NCBI RefSeq assembly: GCF_900474295.1
Contig: NZ_UCOB01000025.1
Span: 62,001 to 126,000 of the forward strand
Direction of reading: 5' to 3'
Source: Synechococcus sp. UW140
GTDB lineage: Bacteria; Cyanobacteriota; Cyanobacteriia; PCC-6307; Cyanobiaceae
DNA: 64,000 bases
Within the stretch, counting starts at the first letter, position 1; the number at the start of each line of letters is the position of its first letter. Both the position numbers and the translations under genes were made by a program. The notes under the pieces are model-generated. The model ran no database searches, was not told the DNA's origin, and saw nothing but the letters and a program-made list of their open reading frames with translations. Of the stretch, positions 56,270-64,000 are shown piece after piece.

Positions 56270-56518
56270 TCAGCGGGGAAGATCAGGTATCAGGGTGAGC
56301 TGACGCTCTGGAGATTCCTCATTAACGAAGCCCCAGGCATCAAAAACGTCTGGGGTGGGATGGGTGATGCGCTGTAGTCCTTTGCTGCGTTCCAGCTGGA
56401 ACCCTTCCTTGGCCATCCTGCGCATCAGGCTGGCGGCTTCCTCAAAGCGGGCGGCCATGGCTTCGAGGCTGGCGCAGTCGCTGGTGAGACCGGCTTCCTT
56501 CCAGGTGAAATAGGCCAT
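56270..56518 (-). CDS. conserved cyanobacterial hypothetical protein (82 aa)
   Basis: The sequence opens MAYFTWKEAGLTSDCASLEA and continues with an amphipathic helix (AARFEEAASLMRRMAKEG) and a short strand region (FQLERSKGLQRITHP, then VFDAWGFVNEE). I recall near relatives in marine Synechococcus and Prochlorococcus, all without a known function. It is cytosolic by composition. It converges with the 53-aa gene, 11 nt apart. Confidence 0.8.
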   Translation of the reverse strand: MAYFTWKEAGLTSDCASLEAMAARFEEAASLMRRMAKEGFQLERSKGLQRITHPTPDVFDAWGFVNEESPERQLTLIPDLPR

Positions 56519-56631
56519 GATTTGAACTGACTCCTATGACAAGAACTGTCGTTGTGGTTTGAGGGATTCATCGTTACTTAAGCACCGTTTCAGTTGTCTC
56601 AGGTGCGATCCCCATGGGGTCGTTTGTTTGG

Positions 56632-56652
56632 TCGATCTAGACTGAAGATCGA
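56632..56652. repeat. perfect 7-bp inverted repeat
   Basis: TCGATCT (56632-56638) and AGATCGA (56646-56652) pair perfectly over a 7-nt loop, about 20 nt before the possible TTG start of the next plus-strand gene and in the 154-nt gap downstream of the divergent 82-aa gene start. It could be an operator or an RNA hairpin; no T-run follows. Confidence 0.4.
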
Positions 56653-56672
56653 GCGAATGTTTCTGTCACAGC

Positions 56673-56981
56673 TTGGCAAGGCGGTTTTGGCTTCAGGTTG
56701 CGCTCACGGCTGCTGTCGTCAGCTTCATGCTTGAGACGGCCAACAAGCCCAGCCATCAGGACGTGATGGCGCAGTGCTCTCACTACAATTTGGCTCATTA
56801 CCAAGGCATCCAAGGTTTTGAGAACGGAACCTTCTCAGGATGTTTGACCGAAAGCAAAAGAGATCTAGTCTGGTTTGTGTGGCGAGGCCAAAAGAAGCTG
56901 CATTGGCGTTATCAACAAGGGACCTACCGAGTCAGACCGTCACGATCAAAACCTGAGTCGTTGAAGCCGGGCTTGATCTGA
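56673..56981 (+). CDS. possible small exported hypothetical protein (102 aa)
   Basis: The frame opens with TTG at 56673 and reads MARRFWLQVALTAAVVSFML, which looks like a signal peptide or membrane anchor. The mature part contains SHYNLAHYQGIQGFENGTFS and LVWFVWRGQKKLHWRYQQG, natural-looking aromatic-rich sequence with two cysteines. No ATG fits upstream and no Shine-Dalgarno is evident. The region begins to be A/T-richer. I do not recognise the family; it may be a lineage-specific gene. Confidence 0.5.
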   Translation: MARRFWLQVALTAAVVSFMLETANKPSHQDVMAQCSHYNLAHYQGIQGFENGTFSGCLTESKRDLVWFVWRGQKKLHWRYQQGTYRVRPSRSKPESLKPGLI

Positions 56982-57226
56982 CTCAAGCAGAGTCACAAGC
57001 TCCGTCACGATCTTACAATTTTTTGATCGGATTATTCGAGATGAGCCTCTCAGCTTGCGGATCGTGCTCTTGTGCCATTTGATCTTGATGGCCATGATCA
57101 GGTCAGTCGCTCAATAGATTTATGACCTCTAGACGTTTAAGCCTCTAATTAGAGCAGGTTTAGGTCTCTCAATTCACGTGGCAGACATGGTGAGACGACA
57201 AGTTGCTGAGATTGCCTTTCAATCAC

Positions 57227-58366
57227 TCATGCCGATGATGTTGACTTCACGTTAGAAGCAGCATTGAGGATAATCTTAGCGACTTGTTTTGATGCATTTC
57301 CAATATTATAGCCAAACAAATCCCTTACTTGTTTGAGCATGTTGTCTCGATTGCTGGGAAACTCAACGCCATTCATAAATGCTTGCATCAGGTCATCTGC
57401 ACCCTCAAATTGGACGCTTATGTTTTTGTAGATTTCATACAGCTGGTTATTGCGAAACGAGTCTTTGTTGATATTTAATAGAAGTGGCTTCTCGAGTAAT
57501 GCTGCTTCGATCACAATTGAGCTGATGTCACCGATGACGATGTCAGAAGCCAGAAGAGCACTGGCATCACTCACTCCAAGGCTTAGCGAAGCCGCACCTC
57601 TGTCTCTTTCGTGACAGAGAGATCGATAGATCCATTCTGATGTTTGAGTACTCACGTGATTCGTCCATAAGTTCGGATGTGCACCTTGAATGATATGAAC
57701 TTTGTCTCCAAGTGTTGACAATGCTTGTATCAGACTGGTGCCAAATCGTCTTAAGATTCCACGTGATGTCCAGTGAGAAGCAATAAAAACCACTGCTTTA
57801 TCGCTGGAAATGTTCATCGCTTGTTTGATTTCATATTTTATTTGATGCCTTTTTTCTTGTGAGCCGGATATGTAGTCAGAGAAGATATCGTTTTTCGGGC
57901 ATCCTGTGGCAATAAATAGTGCTTCTTTTCTTGCAATCTCGCCGATTGAGTTGGTGATATATTCTCCTTCTGTTGGTGATACTCCGCAATAGATATTTGA
58001 GGCTTTATAGCAGGACAATAAATAATCCGAAACCATATTGTTGCCAAAGGCAGAGCCATGCGGAACATGGATATACAAGCCATTGTTTAATCCATGGCTT
58101 TCGTCAGGGATATGGGTGGTGACTAATGCGTATTCGTACTCATTGGGATTGCGCAACGTGTCTTCACGTGGCTTGCGGAATTTTCCCTTTAAAAATTCAA
58201 ATAGATCTTTTGAGGTCTCGTTTCTGAACTCATAGCGATCACAAGGTGCGCAAACGCTCATCCAGTTTTTTGCGTTTGGTTCTTGGGCCAAGATCTCCTT
58301 GATGATGGGGAAATACGAATCCCAACTCTGCGAGCTAAATGCATAAAAGATGATTTTTTCTTTCAT
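57227..58366 (-). CDS. CDP-glycerol glycerophosphotransferase-like protein
   Basis: This 379-aa protein has a GT-B-like layout. N-terminal YAFSSQSWDSYFPIIKEILA, the acceptor-side HVPHGSAFGNNM, VSPTEGEYITNSIG, FIATGCPKNDIFSDY and the donor-side SDIVIGDISSIVIEAALLEK are features of the CDP-glycerol glycerophosphotransferase (TagF/TagB) superfamily, which builds polyol-phosphate or related surface polymers. The exact acceptor is unknown. Base composition is far from its neighbours (18 of 60 bases are G or C at 57421-57480), so it was probably acquired. No other surface-polymer gene adjoins it. A 245-nt A/T-rich gap (56982-57226) precedes its 3' end. Confidence 0.78.
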   Translation of the reverse strand: MKEKIIFYAFSSQSWDSYFPIIKEILAQEPNAKNWMSVCAPCDRYEFRNETSKDLFEFLKGKFRKPREDTLRNPNEYEYALVTTHIPDESHGLNNGLYIHVPHGSAFGNNMVSDYLLSCYKASNIYCGVSPTEGEYITNSIGEIARKEALFIATGCPKNDIFSDYISGSQEKRHQIKYEIKQAMNISSDKAVVFIASHWTSRGILRRFGTSLIQALSTLGDKVHIIQGAHPNLWTNHVSTQTSEWIYRSLCHERDRGAASLSLGVSDASALLASDIVIGDISSIVIEAALLEKPLLLNINKDSFRNNQLYEIYKNISVQFEGADDLMQAFMNGVEFPSNRDNMLKQVRDLFGYNIGNASKQVAKIILNAASNVKSTSSA

Positions 58367-58591
58367 CTGTGCTTGGTTTCTGCTGTTGGGATGCTCAGGG
58401 GGATTGAGTCAGTTGATCGATGTTATCGCATTTATTTTGCTTCTCAACATTCACGATATTTGTAACCATGAATGTTGCTGGCTTTTACGTTCATCCCCAA
58501 TCGCCAGTTGCGGCTGCCAATGCACTGTTTTTGGGCTTGATTGCCTCGCGATTGAGACTGCGACTGCGATTCGTTTCCGTTGGGTGCTGCC

Positions 58592-59692
58592 CTAGCTGTG
58601 AGGTCGCAACAACACTCCTGCCATCACGAGTAAAGCGGTGATCAACCAGAAAGCTCTTACCACCTGTTGTTCACTGGCACTGCCCAGCTCGAAGTGATGG
58701 TGCAGGGGCGCCATCCGGAACACCCGTTTGCCTTCTCCATCCGATCCCTTGGTGGCTTTGAACACCCAGACCTGAATGATCACAGAAAGCGATTCGGCTA
58801 GAAACACTCCTCCCATCACCAGCAGGGGCCAGAGGCTGTTGCTGAGCAGGGCTACAGCGGTGAGGGCCGCTCCCATCGCCAGTGATCCTGTGTCTCCCAT
58901 GAACACTCGGGCTGGATTACGGTTGTGCACCAGGAATCCGATCCAGGTTCCGGCCATCGCCATACAGAAACCCGCCAGAGCTGGGTCACCGCCATTGCCG
59001 CGCAGCATCAGTTGCAATGCCAAGCCGCTGAACACCAAGGCTCCGCAACCGGCGGCGAGGCCGTCGAGCCCATCGGTGAGATTTGTGGCGTTGCTCTCGG
59101 CTAGAAACACGAATAGAGCCAGAGGCCAGATCAACCATCCCAGGGCCAGGTTGAGCCCGAAGGGAAAGGCAATCGTGCCGATGATCCAGCCTTGCCAGCC
59201 CGCTACAGCCAGAAACAAGCCAGCCGCACTTGCCTGCAGAAACAGTTTGCCCCGGGGCGTCAGGCCGGTGTTGGTCTGACGGGTGAGGCTGCGCCAATCA
59301 TCGATCCCGCCGATCAGCATGAAGGCCAGGGTGACGGCGGCGACTGCAAGCAGTCGTTTGTCGTCGCCGTTCATCACGCTTACCAGGGCACCGATGATTA
59401 CACCGACTGGCACCACCAGTAGGCCTCCCATGGTCGGTGTGCCGGACTTGCTCAGATGGGCCTGGGGGCCGTCTTCGCGGATGACTTGCCCCATTTTGAG
59501 GGCCCGAAGCCAGGGGATTCCTAGCCAAGCCACCACGCTTGCCACCAGTGTTGTGATCAGCAACGGCAGGCTGAGCAGGCTGCCGGGTATGAGGCGATCG
59601 CTGGCGAAAGCGAGGCCAAACACGGCTGTGGCAAGGACCATCGCTGGCAAACGACCGTCCATCACCTGGGACGCTTCCGTTGTTTGATCCAC
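58592..59692 (-). CDS. mraY: phospho-N-acetylmuramoyl-pentapeptide-transferase
   Basis: MraY transfers phospho-MurNAc-pentapeptide to undecaprenyl phosphate, forming lipid I in the inner membrane. The 366-aa protein has about ten membrane spans and the family motifs [32 protein letters not shown] with the Mg aspartates, [18 protein letters not shown] and [12 protein letters not shown]. The GTG at 59692 is the likely start, with an ATG 11 codons later as an alternative. Other cell-wall genes (murB, murC) are 46 kb away. Confidence 0.96.
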   Translation of the reverse strand: MDQTTEASQVMDGRLPAMVLATAVFGLAFASDRLIPGSLLSLPLLITTLVASVVAWLGIPWLRALKMGQVIREDGPQAHLSKSGTPTMGGLLVVPVGVIIGALVSVMNGDDKRLLAVAAVTLAFMLIGGIDDWRSLTRQTNTGLTPRGKLFLQASAAGLFLAVAGWQGWIIGTIAFPFGLNLALGWLIWPLALFVFLAESNATNLTDGLDGLAAGCGALVFSGLALQLMLRGNGGDPALAGFCMAMAGTWIGFLVHNRNPARVFMGDTGSLAMGAALTAVALLSNSLWPLLVMGGVFLAESLSVIIQVWVFKATKGSDGEGKRVFRMAPLHHHFELGSASEQQVVRAFWLITALLVMAGVLLRPHS

Positions 59693-59700
59693 AGCTGCGT

Positions 59701-59734
59701 GTCTGGGAGCCGTGAGATTAAGAGAGCCCCAGAC
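59701..59734 (-). repeat. 7-bp inverted repeat just upstream of mraY
   Basis: GTCTGGG (59701-59707) and CCCAGAC (59728-59734) pair perfectly around a 20-nt spacer, 8 nt before the mraY GTG on the minus strand. As RNA it would fold close to the ribosome binding site. No function can be claimed. Confidence 0.35.
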
Positions 59735-59782
59735 TTGCTTGATCCGATCAGGGTCAGTCAGACCGCCAGGAGACCTGTTGTT

Positions 59783-60034
59783 TCAGTCTTCCCAGTTCTC
59801 TTCCTGCTCATCATCTTTGTTGTAGTCCTCTTTTTCGCCCATCAATGCAGACAGTTCCTCTTCCTCGACGGTGCTCACGTCGCTGGAGGAGGATTCCTCG
59901 TCTTCGACCAGGCGGCCACTGGTCTCCAGCCAGCTGAGGAGATCAGGCTCTTCGCGCAGGGGCAGCACCGGTGCAGGCTCCTTGCGCCCGTAACGGGTCA
60001 GGGCTGGATTGATGTTATCGAGTGCGCTGCTCAT
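59783..60034 (-). CDS. DUF3134-type protein (83 aa)
   Basis: The ATG at 60034 gives MSSALDNINPALTRYGRKEP. The core VLPLREEPDLLSWLETSGRL and the later EEEELSALMGEKE match the small cyanobacterial DUF3134 family as I know it. The C-terminal half is very acidic (runs of Glu, Asp and Ser) and likely disordered. Soluble, function unknown. It precedes mraY on the same strand with a 90-nt gap and is divergent from the 74-aa gene. Confidence 0.85.
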   Translation of the reverse strand: MSSALDNINPALTRYGRKEPAPVLPLREEPDLLSWLETSGRLVEDEESSSSDVSTVEEEELSALMGEKEDYNKDDEQEENWED

Positions 60035-60099
60035 CGCCGAGGACAAAGTCCAATTAGTCCAATCAACCAGCATAGTGGACGGCAACAGCAAGATTCAGC

Positions 60100-60324
60100 T
60101 TGAGCGGCAAATCTCCTGCCCTGTTGCTGCTCTGGGCACTTGCTTTGCTCATCAGTGCCGGTCTACGCCGTTGGGGAGCTCTCCATCCGGGCCCCCCGAT
60201 TGTTGACGACCCCACTGTGGCGTGGCTGGTGTTTGCTCCTTCTGTGCTTGTTGTGATTTGGCTGTTGGTGGGCCTGACCGGCGGGGAGAGAGAATCAGAC
60301 GATTGTGATCAGGAGTCGCATTGA
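60100..60324 (+). CDS. small membrane protein upstream of argG (74 aa)
   Basis: The TTG at 60100 is the only start giving the full hydrophobic N-terminus ([20 protein letters not shown]). A second span follows at about 43-62 ([20 protein letters not shown]), then an acidic tail. The stop TGA overlaps the argG ATG by one base (TGATG), so translation of argG is probably coupled to it. No family is recognised. Confidence 0.75.
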   Translation: MSGKSPALLLLWALALLISAGLRRWGALHPGPPIVDDPTVAWLVFAPSVLVVIWLLVGLTGGERESDDCDQESH

Positions 60325-61529
60325 TGGGCCGTGCGAAGAAGGTCGTGCTCGCCTATTCCGGGGGAGTCGATACCAGCGTTTGCATTCCTTACCTGAAGGA
60401 GGAGTGGGGCGTGGAGGAGGTGATCACCTTCGCTGCCGATCTGGGTCAGGGTGATGAGCTCGAACCAATCCGCCTCAAGGCACTTGAGGCCGGCGCCAGC
60501 CAGTCGCTGGTGGGTGATCTGATTCAACCGTTCATTGAGGAGTTCGCCTTCCCGGCGATCCGGGCCAATGCTCTTTATGAGGGTCGCTATCCCTTGTCCA
60601 CAGCCCTGGCCCGTCCTCTAATCGCCCGCCGTTTGGTTGAGGTGGCCCGGGAGGTGGGTGCTGATGCCGTGGCCCATGGTTGCACCGGCAAGGGCAACGA
60701 TCAGGTGCGTTTTGATGTGGCGATCGCCGCTTTGGCGCCGGATCTCAAGGTGCTCACCCCTGCGCGCGAATGGGGGATGAGCCGTGAGGAGACCATCGCC
60801 TATGGCGAGCGCTGCGGCATTCCGGCGCCGGTGAGCAAGAAGTCGCCCTATTCGATCGACCTCAACTTGTTGGGTCGCAGCATTGAAGCCGGCCCCCTTG
60901 AGGATCCGATGGTGGCACCCCCTGAAGAGGTGTTCGCCATGACCCGCTCGATTGGCGAGACGCCTGATGACCCCGACGAGATTGAGATCAGCTTCGAAGC
61001 CGGAAACCCTGTGGCGATCAACGGCCAGCGTCTGGACCCGATTGCCCTGATCCGCGAAGCCAACCGTTTGGCTGGAACCCATGGCATCGGTCGCCTCGAC
61101 ATGATCGAGAACCGGGTGGTCGGCATCAAGAGTCGTGAGATCTACGAAACCCCTGGCCTGCTTCTGCTCATCCAGGCCCATCAAGAGCTGGAAAGCCTGA
61201 CTCTCGCCGCCGATGTGCTGCGCAGCAAGCGCCAGCTGGAGATGCAGTGGGCTGACCTGGTGTATCAGGGTCTTTGGTTCGGGCCGCTCAAGGATGCCCT
61301 TGATGGCTTCATGGATCGCACCCAGGTGCACGTCAACGGTGTCGTGCGGCTGCGGCTGCACAAGGGCACTGCCACCGTCACCGGTCGTTGCTCTGCGGGC
61401 AGCAGCCTCTATGTTCCGGAAATGGCCTCCTATGGCAGCGAGGATCAATTCGATCACCGCGCTGCAGAAGGATTCATCTACGTCTGGGGGTTGCCAACCC
61501 GTCTTTGGGCAGCGACCCATCGCCGTTGA
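60324..61529 (+). CDS. argG: argininosuccinate synthase
   Basis: ArgG joins citrulline and aspartate using ATP; ArgH (24801) completes arginine synthesis. The ATG at 60324 gives [20 protein letters not shown] and 401 aa. The PP-loop motif AYSGGVDTS (10-18) and the family segments [15 protein letters not shown] and [14 protein letters not shown] are present. A TTG one codon earlier (60321) is in frame but less likely. It is coupled to the small membrane protein upstream. Confidence 0.97.
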   Translation: MGRAKKVVLAYSGGVDTSVCIPYLKEEWGVEEVITFAADLGQGDELEPIRLKALEAGASQSLVGDLIQPFIEEFAFPAIRANALYEGRYPLSTALARPLIARRLVEVAREVGADAVAHGCTGKGNDQVRFDVAIAALAPDLKVLTPAREWGMSREETIAYGERCGIPAPVSKKSPYSIDLNLLGRSIEAGPLEDPMVAPPEEVFAMTRSIGETPDDPDEIEISFEAGNPVAINGQRLDPIALIREANRLAGTHGIGRLDMIENRVVGIKSREIYETPGLLLLIQAHQELESLTLAADVLRSKRQLEMQWADLVYQGLWFGPLKDALDGFMDRTQVHVNGVVRLRLHKGTATVTGRCSAGSSLYVPEMASYGSEDQFDHRAAEGFIYVWGLPTRLWAATHRR

Positions 61530-61560
61530 GGCTGGCAAGCACTCAGAGCAGGAACGGTCA

Positions 61561-61575
61561 GCCTGATCGTCAGGC
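61561..61575. repeat. perfect 6-bp hairpin between argG and the convergent gene
   Basis: GCCTGA and TCAGGC enclose TCG, overlapping the stop codon (61570-61572) of the minus-strand gene and 31 nt past the argG stop. There is no T-run, so it is at best a weak bidirectional terminator. Confidence 0.35.
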
Positions 61576-61968
61576 GGCGTTCTGTTCTGAGTCTTGATTG
61601 TTGAAGCTAATGCGCCTCACTCTGGGCCAGCTCCATCGCAGTGCTGCTTTCTGTAAGGGTGCCTGGGGTGAGTGCAAGTCCTGGGCTTGAGCGAGCAGGC
61701 GATAGCGTTCCAGCAGCGGTTCAAGTCGCTGCTGGAACTTGCGTTCGAAGAGATCAGGGAGTTCCTCGAGCAGGGCTTCGTAATCGGCAACGTTGGCTTC
61801 TAGTTCCTGCACTCGTGCGCGTAGACGCTTCAGTTCAGCGTCGCTTGCTTCGCTGTGTCCAGTGCTTTGTTGCATTGAGCTGGATATGGGCTCTGATCGT
61901 TCCAATGGATCCGTCGAGGCTTGCCACAAGGGTGTTGGAGCCTGATGGTGATCAGAAAAAAAGTCCAT
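61570..61968 (-). CDS. hypothetical coiled-coil protein (132 aa)
   Basis: The ATG at 61968 gives MDFFSDHHQAPTPLWQASTD; a GTG at 61992 would add eight residues. A central heptad region (about 42-95, AELKRLRARVQELEANVADY, then EALLEELPDLFERKFQQRLE) predicts a coiled coil. The basic C-terminal segment contains SWPRVRRISF. Soluble and of unknown function; it looks like a conserved marine Synechococcus gene. It is next to rpsF on the same strand. Confidence 0.75.
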   Translation of the reverse strand: MDFFSDHHQAPTPLWQASTDPLERSEPISSSMQQSTGHSEASDAELKRLRARVQELEANVADYEALLEELPDLFERKFQQRLEPLLERYRLLAQAQDLHSPQAPLQKAALRWSWPRVRRISFNNQDSEQNAA

Positions 61969-62028
61969 GGCCAGACGGTATCGCTGGGCCACGGACTGAA
62001 CAATCCCTGCACTGAGCAGGAGTTGGAA

Positions 62029-62406
62029 TCAGGCTGGGGTGCTGGCAGGCTCTTGCTCTTCCTGTTGCGCGGGTGCTTCCGTGCCGGGCATGACGCGAGG
62101 AGCGGGCAGCGGGCCGTCTTGCTTGACGGTGAGATAGCGGATCACGTCTTCGCTCAAGCGCATTGCTTTCTCAAGCACGGCCACCTGCTGGCCATCGCCG
62201 TTGTGGCTCAGCTGCACGTAGATGCCTTCTTTGTTCTTGTTGATCGCATAAGCCAGTCGGCGCTTGCCACGCATCTGGTTATCGAGCACCTCGGCACCGG
62301 CCTCAACGATGATGTCGCGGTACTTGAGAAGATGAGACTCAACTTCCTCTTCCGGAATATCCGGACGGAGGATGTACATGGTCTCGTAGTAAGGCTGCTG
62401 GGTCAT
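62029..62406 (-). CDS. rpsF: 30S ribosomal protein S6
   Basis: S6 binds S18 and the central domain of 16S rRNA. The 125-aa protein has the fold [20 protein letters not shown], with [20 protein letters not shown] and [17 protein letters not shown]. Residues about 100-125 are an added Pro/Ala/Glu-rich tail, as in many cyanobacteria. rpsR is not adjacent here. Its leader has a 7-bp hairpin (62434-62449), which could be an autoregulatory site. Confidence 0.95.
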   Translation of the reverse strand: MTQQPYYETMYILRPDIPEEEVESHLLKYRDIIVEAGAEVLDNQMRGKRRLAYAINKNKEGIYVQLSHNGDGQQVAVLEKAMRLSEDVIRYLTVKQDGPLPAPRVMPGTEAPAQQEEQEPASTPA

Positions 62407-62433
62407 GGAAGGTCACTCCGACAGGGACTCAAG

Positions 62434-62449
62434 GCTCACCAAGGTGAGC
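62434..62449 (-). promoter_or_regulatory. rpsF: hairpin in the rpsF leader
   Basis: GCTCACC (62434-62440) and GGTGAGC (62443-62449) are perfect complements with only two bases between them, so the practical structure is a 6-bp stem with a 4-nt loop. It lies 27-43 nt before the rpsF ATG. S6:S18-binding rpsF leaders are known in other bacteria; I could not match that consensus here. Confidence 0.4.
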
Positions 62450-62487
62450 GACGGATCAATCACCTTATCGTCTGGGGGGTTGACAGC

Positions 62488-62976
62488 TCAGTAGAGCTGC
62501 ATCCGCACGGCCTGGCTGATCCCAGGAAGATCGGGCTCTCGACCGCGCAGGCACTCGATCAGGGCGAAGATCACGATCCCCAGTACACCTAGCAATACTG
62601 TGCTGCCCAGTGTGCGGATCACGAGGCCATCCCCGAGGCTGCCTAGCTGCAGCGACAGCGGTCTGTAGACGTAGGTGATCAGGATCACCACGATGTCTAT
62701 CAAGAGTGCCTGAAGTGTGTTGAAACGCAGGAAGTAAGGCACGTTGGGATTGCGCACGACCCCCAGGAACAGCACGAAGAACAACAGCAAGCCACCAAGA
62801 GCTAGCGGTCCAAAGCGGATGCTTTGCTCGAGGATCACCAACGGGACTGCCGGAAGCAGGAACAGTCCCAAAATTGGGTACTGCGTCACGAGAGACTCTC
62901 CGAAGGGCAGAGCATCGCTCAGGGGTAGGAGGTACACCAACAGTCCGAGCAACCGCTGCCAGACGGGAATCGACAT
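62488..62976 (-). CDS. Tic20-family membrane protein
   Basis: This 162-aa protein has four predicted membrane helices (about 8-26, 30-52, 60-78 and 120-142) and the family segments RLLGLLVYLLPLSDALPFGE, YFLRFNTLQALLIDIVVIL and GIVIFALIECLRGREPDLPG. Tic20 is a component of the chloroplast inner-envelope import channel; the cyanobacterial version's role is unresolved. The stop codon lies in a 6-bp hairpin (62484-62499, CAGCTC/GAGCTG). Confidence 0.9.
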   Translation of the reverse strand: MSIPVWQRLLGLLVYLLPLSDALPFGESLVTQYPILGLFLLPAVPLVILEQSIRFGPLALGGLLLFFVLFLGVVRNPNVPYFLRFNTLQALLIDIVVILITYVYRPLSLQLGSLGDGLVIRTLGSTVLLGVLGIVIFALIECLRGREPDLPGISQAVRMQLY

Positions 62977-63000
62977 AGGGGCCTTTGTGCTGGGCTGACG

Positions 63001-63900
63001 CTAGGTGGTCAGTTGTTGGAGGGCTGCATCACGCATGGCTGCCACTGGCACATCGTCGCGACCAGACCAGAGACGCAGGGCCGCTGCCCCCTGTTGAACA
63101 AGCATCTCGAGGCCGTCGATGCTGCGGCATCCGTGGTTCGTTGCCAGCTGCAGCAGTCGGGTCGGTCTTGGGGTGTAAATGATGTCGTACACCCAGGATT
63201 CTTGCTTCAGTCGGCCAATCAGATTGGGGCTGAGGGGACTGGCGAGGGCTGCGTTCGGGTCATTGGGCGAAGCCATCCCCACCGGCGTTGTATTCACGAC
63301 AAGATCCGCCTGCTCCAGGCTCGTGGCCAAAGCAGCTTCATCGCTCAAGCACACGGTCTTCAGCTGGGGTGCCCAGTCAAGGCACTCCCGTTGGAATGCG
63401 ATCAGGGCTTCGTTCCGACGTCCTGCGATTTCAACGCAGGAGCATCCCAGCTCGATCAGTCCCGCTACGACCGCTCTGGCACTCCCTCCACAGCCCAGCA
63501 CTAGGGCCCGTCGACCGTTCCAGCCTGACTCCGCATCGCGCAGGGGTCGACAGAAGCCTTCGACGTCGGTGTTGGTGCCGAACCAACCGCCATCGGCATG
63601 GGGGACCAGCACGTTCACTGCCCCCAGACGCTGCGCCAGTGGGCTGAGCGTCTTGCAGAGAGCGGCCACAGTTTGTTTATGGGGAATGGTCACGTTCAGG
63701 CCGCGGCAGCCGATCGCTTCCAGTCCCTTCAAGACGCTGCTGAGCTGGTCGGCCGCCGTTGGCATGGCCAGAAAGACCCAGTCGAGTTGCATGGCTGTTA
63801 ACGCCGCGTTTTGCAACGCCGGAGACAGTGAGTGATGCACTGGATCGCCGAGAAGGCCCACCAGTGCTGTGCTGGCCCCGATTGTTCCTGGGCTGGTCAT
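63001..63900 (-). CDS. aroE: shikimate dehydrogenase
   Basis: AroE reduces 3-dehydroshikimate to shikimate with NADPH for aromatic amino acids. The ATG at 63900 gives 299 aa beginning MTSPGTIGASTALVGLLGDP; upstream frame is not conserved. The shikimate-binding SLSPALQNAA and NVTIPHKQTVA with the catalytic Lys, the NADP motif LGCGGSARAVV and the basic AGRR specificity loop are clear. VYDIIYTPRPTRLL and DGLEMLVQQGAAAL complete the C-terminal domain. It lies 24 nt after the Tic20 gene region on the same strand. The 100 nt beyond its start show no supported feature. Confidence 0.96.
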   Translation of the reverse strand: MTSPGTIGASTALVGLLGDPVHHSLSPALQNAALTAMQLDWVFLAMPTAADQLSSVLKGLEAIGCRGLNVTIPHKQTVAALCKTLSPLAQRLGAVNVLVPHADGGWFGTNTDVEGFCRPLRDAESGWNGRRALVLGCGGSARAVVAGLIELGCSCVEIAGRRNEALIAFQRECLDWAPQLKTVCLSDEAALATSLEQADLVVNTTPVGMASPNDPNAALASPLSPNLIGRLKQESWVYDIIYTPRPTRLLQLATNHGCRSIDGLEMLVQQGAAALRLWSGRDDVPVAAMRDAALQQLTT

Positions 63901-64000
63901 AGGCGGCTGCCTGCTCTGATGACCAGCCTGCCGCCCCGGCTGTTCGGGAACCACACCTCGTCTTGAGACCACTGCTCTGGAGAAGATGCAGAGGTTCAAG

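Noticed and set aside
58420-58641. 73-codon plus-strand frame upstream of, and overlapping, the mraY end.
   Set aside because: Its composition is irregular, there is no ribosome binding site, and its 3' part is antisense to mraY. The 225-nt gap at 58367-58591 otherwise shows nothing I can support.
60618-61538. 306-codon open frame antisense to argG.
   Set aside because: ArgG is unmistakable on the other strand; the antisense product has His/Gln/Arg-rich shadow composition and no family features.

Overview
The window is chromosomal DNA of a marine picocyanobacterium, most likely a marine Synechococcus. The evidence is the moderately high G+C coding sequence, the tight gene packing with many 1-4 nt overlaps, the gap2, efp-accB, DUF3134, Tic20 and CYP38-like cyclophilin genes, and a gene order that I recognise from memory as the block beside dnaN in marine Synechococcus and Prochlorococcus (dnaN, PRC-barrel, purL, purF, gyrA/parC, TPR, queG, nusB, ftsY, PP2C, argH, rbp, dus, msrB, grpE, dnaJ, murB/murC, gap2, thiL, cyclophilin, efp, accB, pdxA). 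Nearly all of the window is core housekeeping genome. I see no rRNA, tRNA, CRISPR array, insertion sequence or prophage.

Layout. 0-4.4 kb: small hypothetical proteins, a half-length AbrB-type membrane protein, a secreted protein, a lipoprotein, and a SNF2 helicase divergent from an HNH nuclease. 4.4-11 kb: an epimerase-like gene, pdxA, efp-accB, a lumenal cyclophilin, thiL and gap2. 11-17 kb: murC-murB-ybaB facing rsgA-tusA-dnaJ-grpE. 17-21.3 kb: a pilB-pilT-pilC type IV pilus motor cluster. 21.3-31.6 kb: a flavoprotein, exported MsrB, dusA, a glycine-rich RNA-binding protein with a hairpin leader, argH, an RsbU-like phosphatase, ftsY, nusB, a DUF502 protein and an HpsJ-like protein. 31.6-42 kb: queG, a TPR protein, a ParC-like topoisomerase subunit, then purF, purL, a PRC-barrel protein and dnaN on the minus strand.

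42.06-42.47 kb is the only gene-free stretch over 300 bases. It holds an A/T-rich tract, four DnaA-box-like 9-mers and three spaced copies of CCTGGGGAA, and I read it as the probable chromosomal replication origin. It ends at the thrC terminator.

42.5-64 kb: thrC, a DUF1400-like exported protein, a UbiB-type kinase, recN, uvrA, an alpha/beta hydrolase, sucrose-phosphate synthase, purT, small hypothetical genes, an A/T-rich patch carrying a CDP-glycerol glycerophosphotransferase-like gene (57.2-58.4 kb, probable horizontal transfer), mraY, DUF3134, argG, rpsF, Tic20 and aroE.

The genes cover replication and repair (dnaN, ParC-like, recN, uvrA, SNF2/HNH), purine synthesis (purF, purL, purT), arginine synthesis (argG, argH), peptidoglycan precursors (murB, murC, mraY), protein folding and export (grpE, dnaJ, ftsY, cyclophilin) and pili. 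I found no convincing undescribed multi-gene system. The items most worth following up are the origin candidate, the hairpin in the RNA-binding-protein leader, the SNF2/HNH pair, the extra zinc-ribbon-like tail on PilB and the A/T-rich transferase patch.
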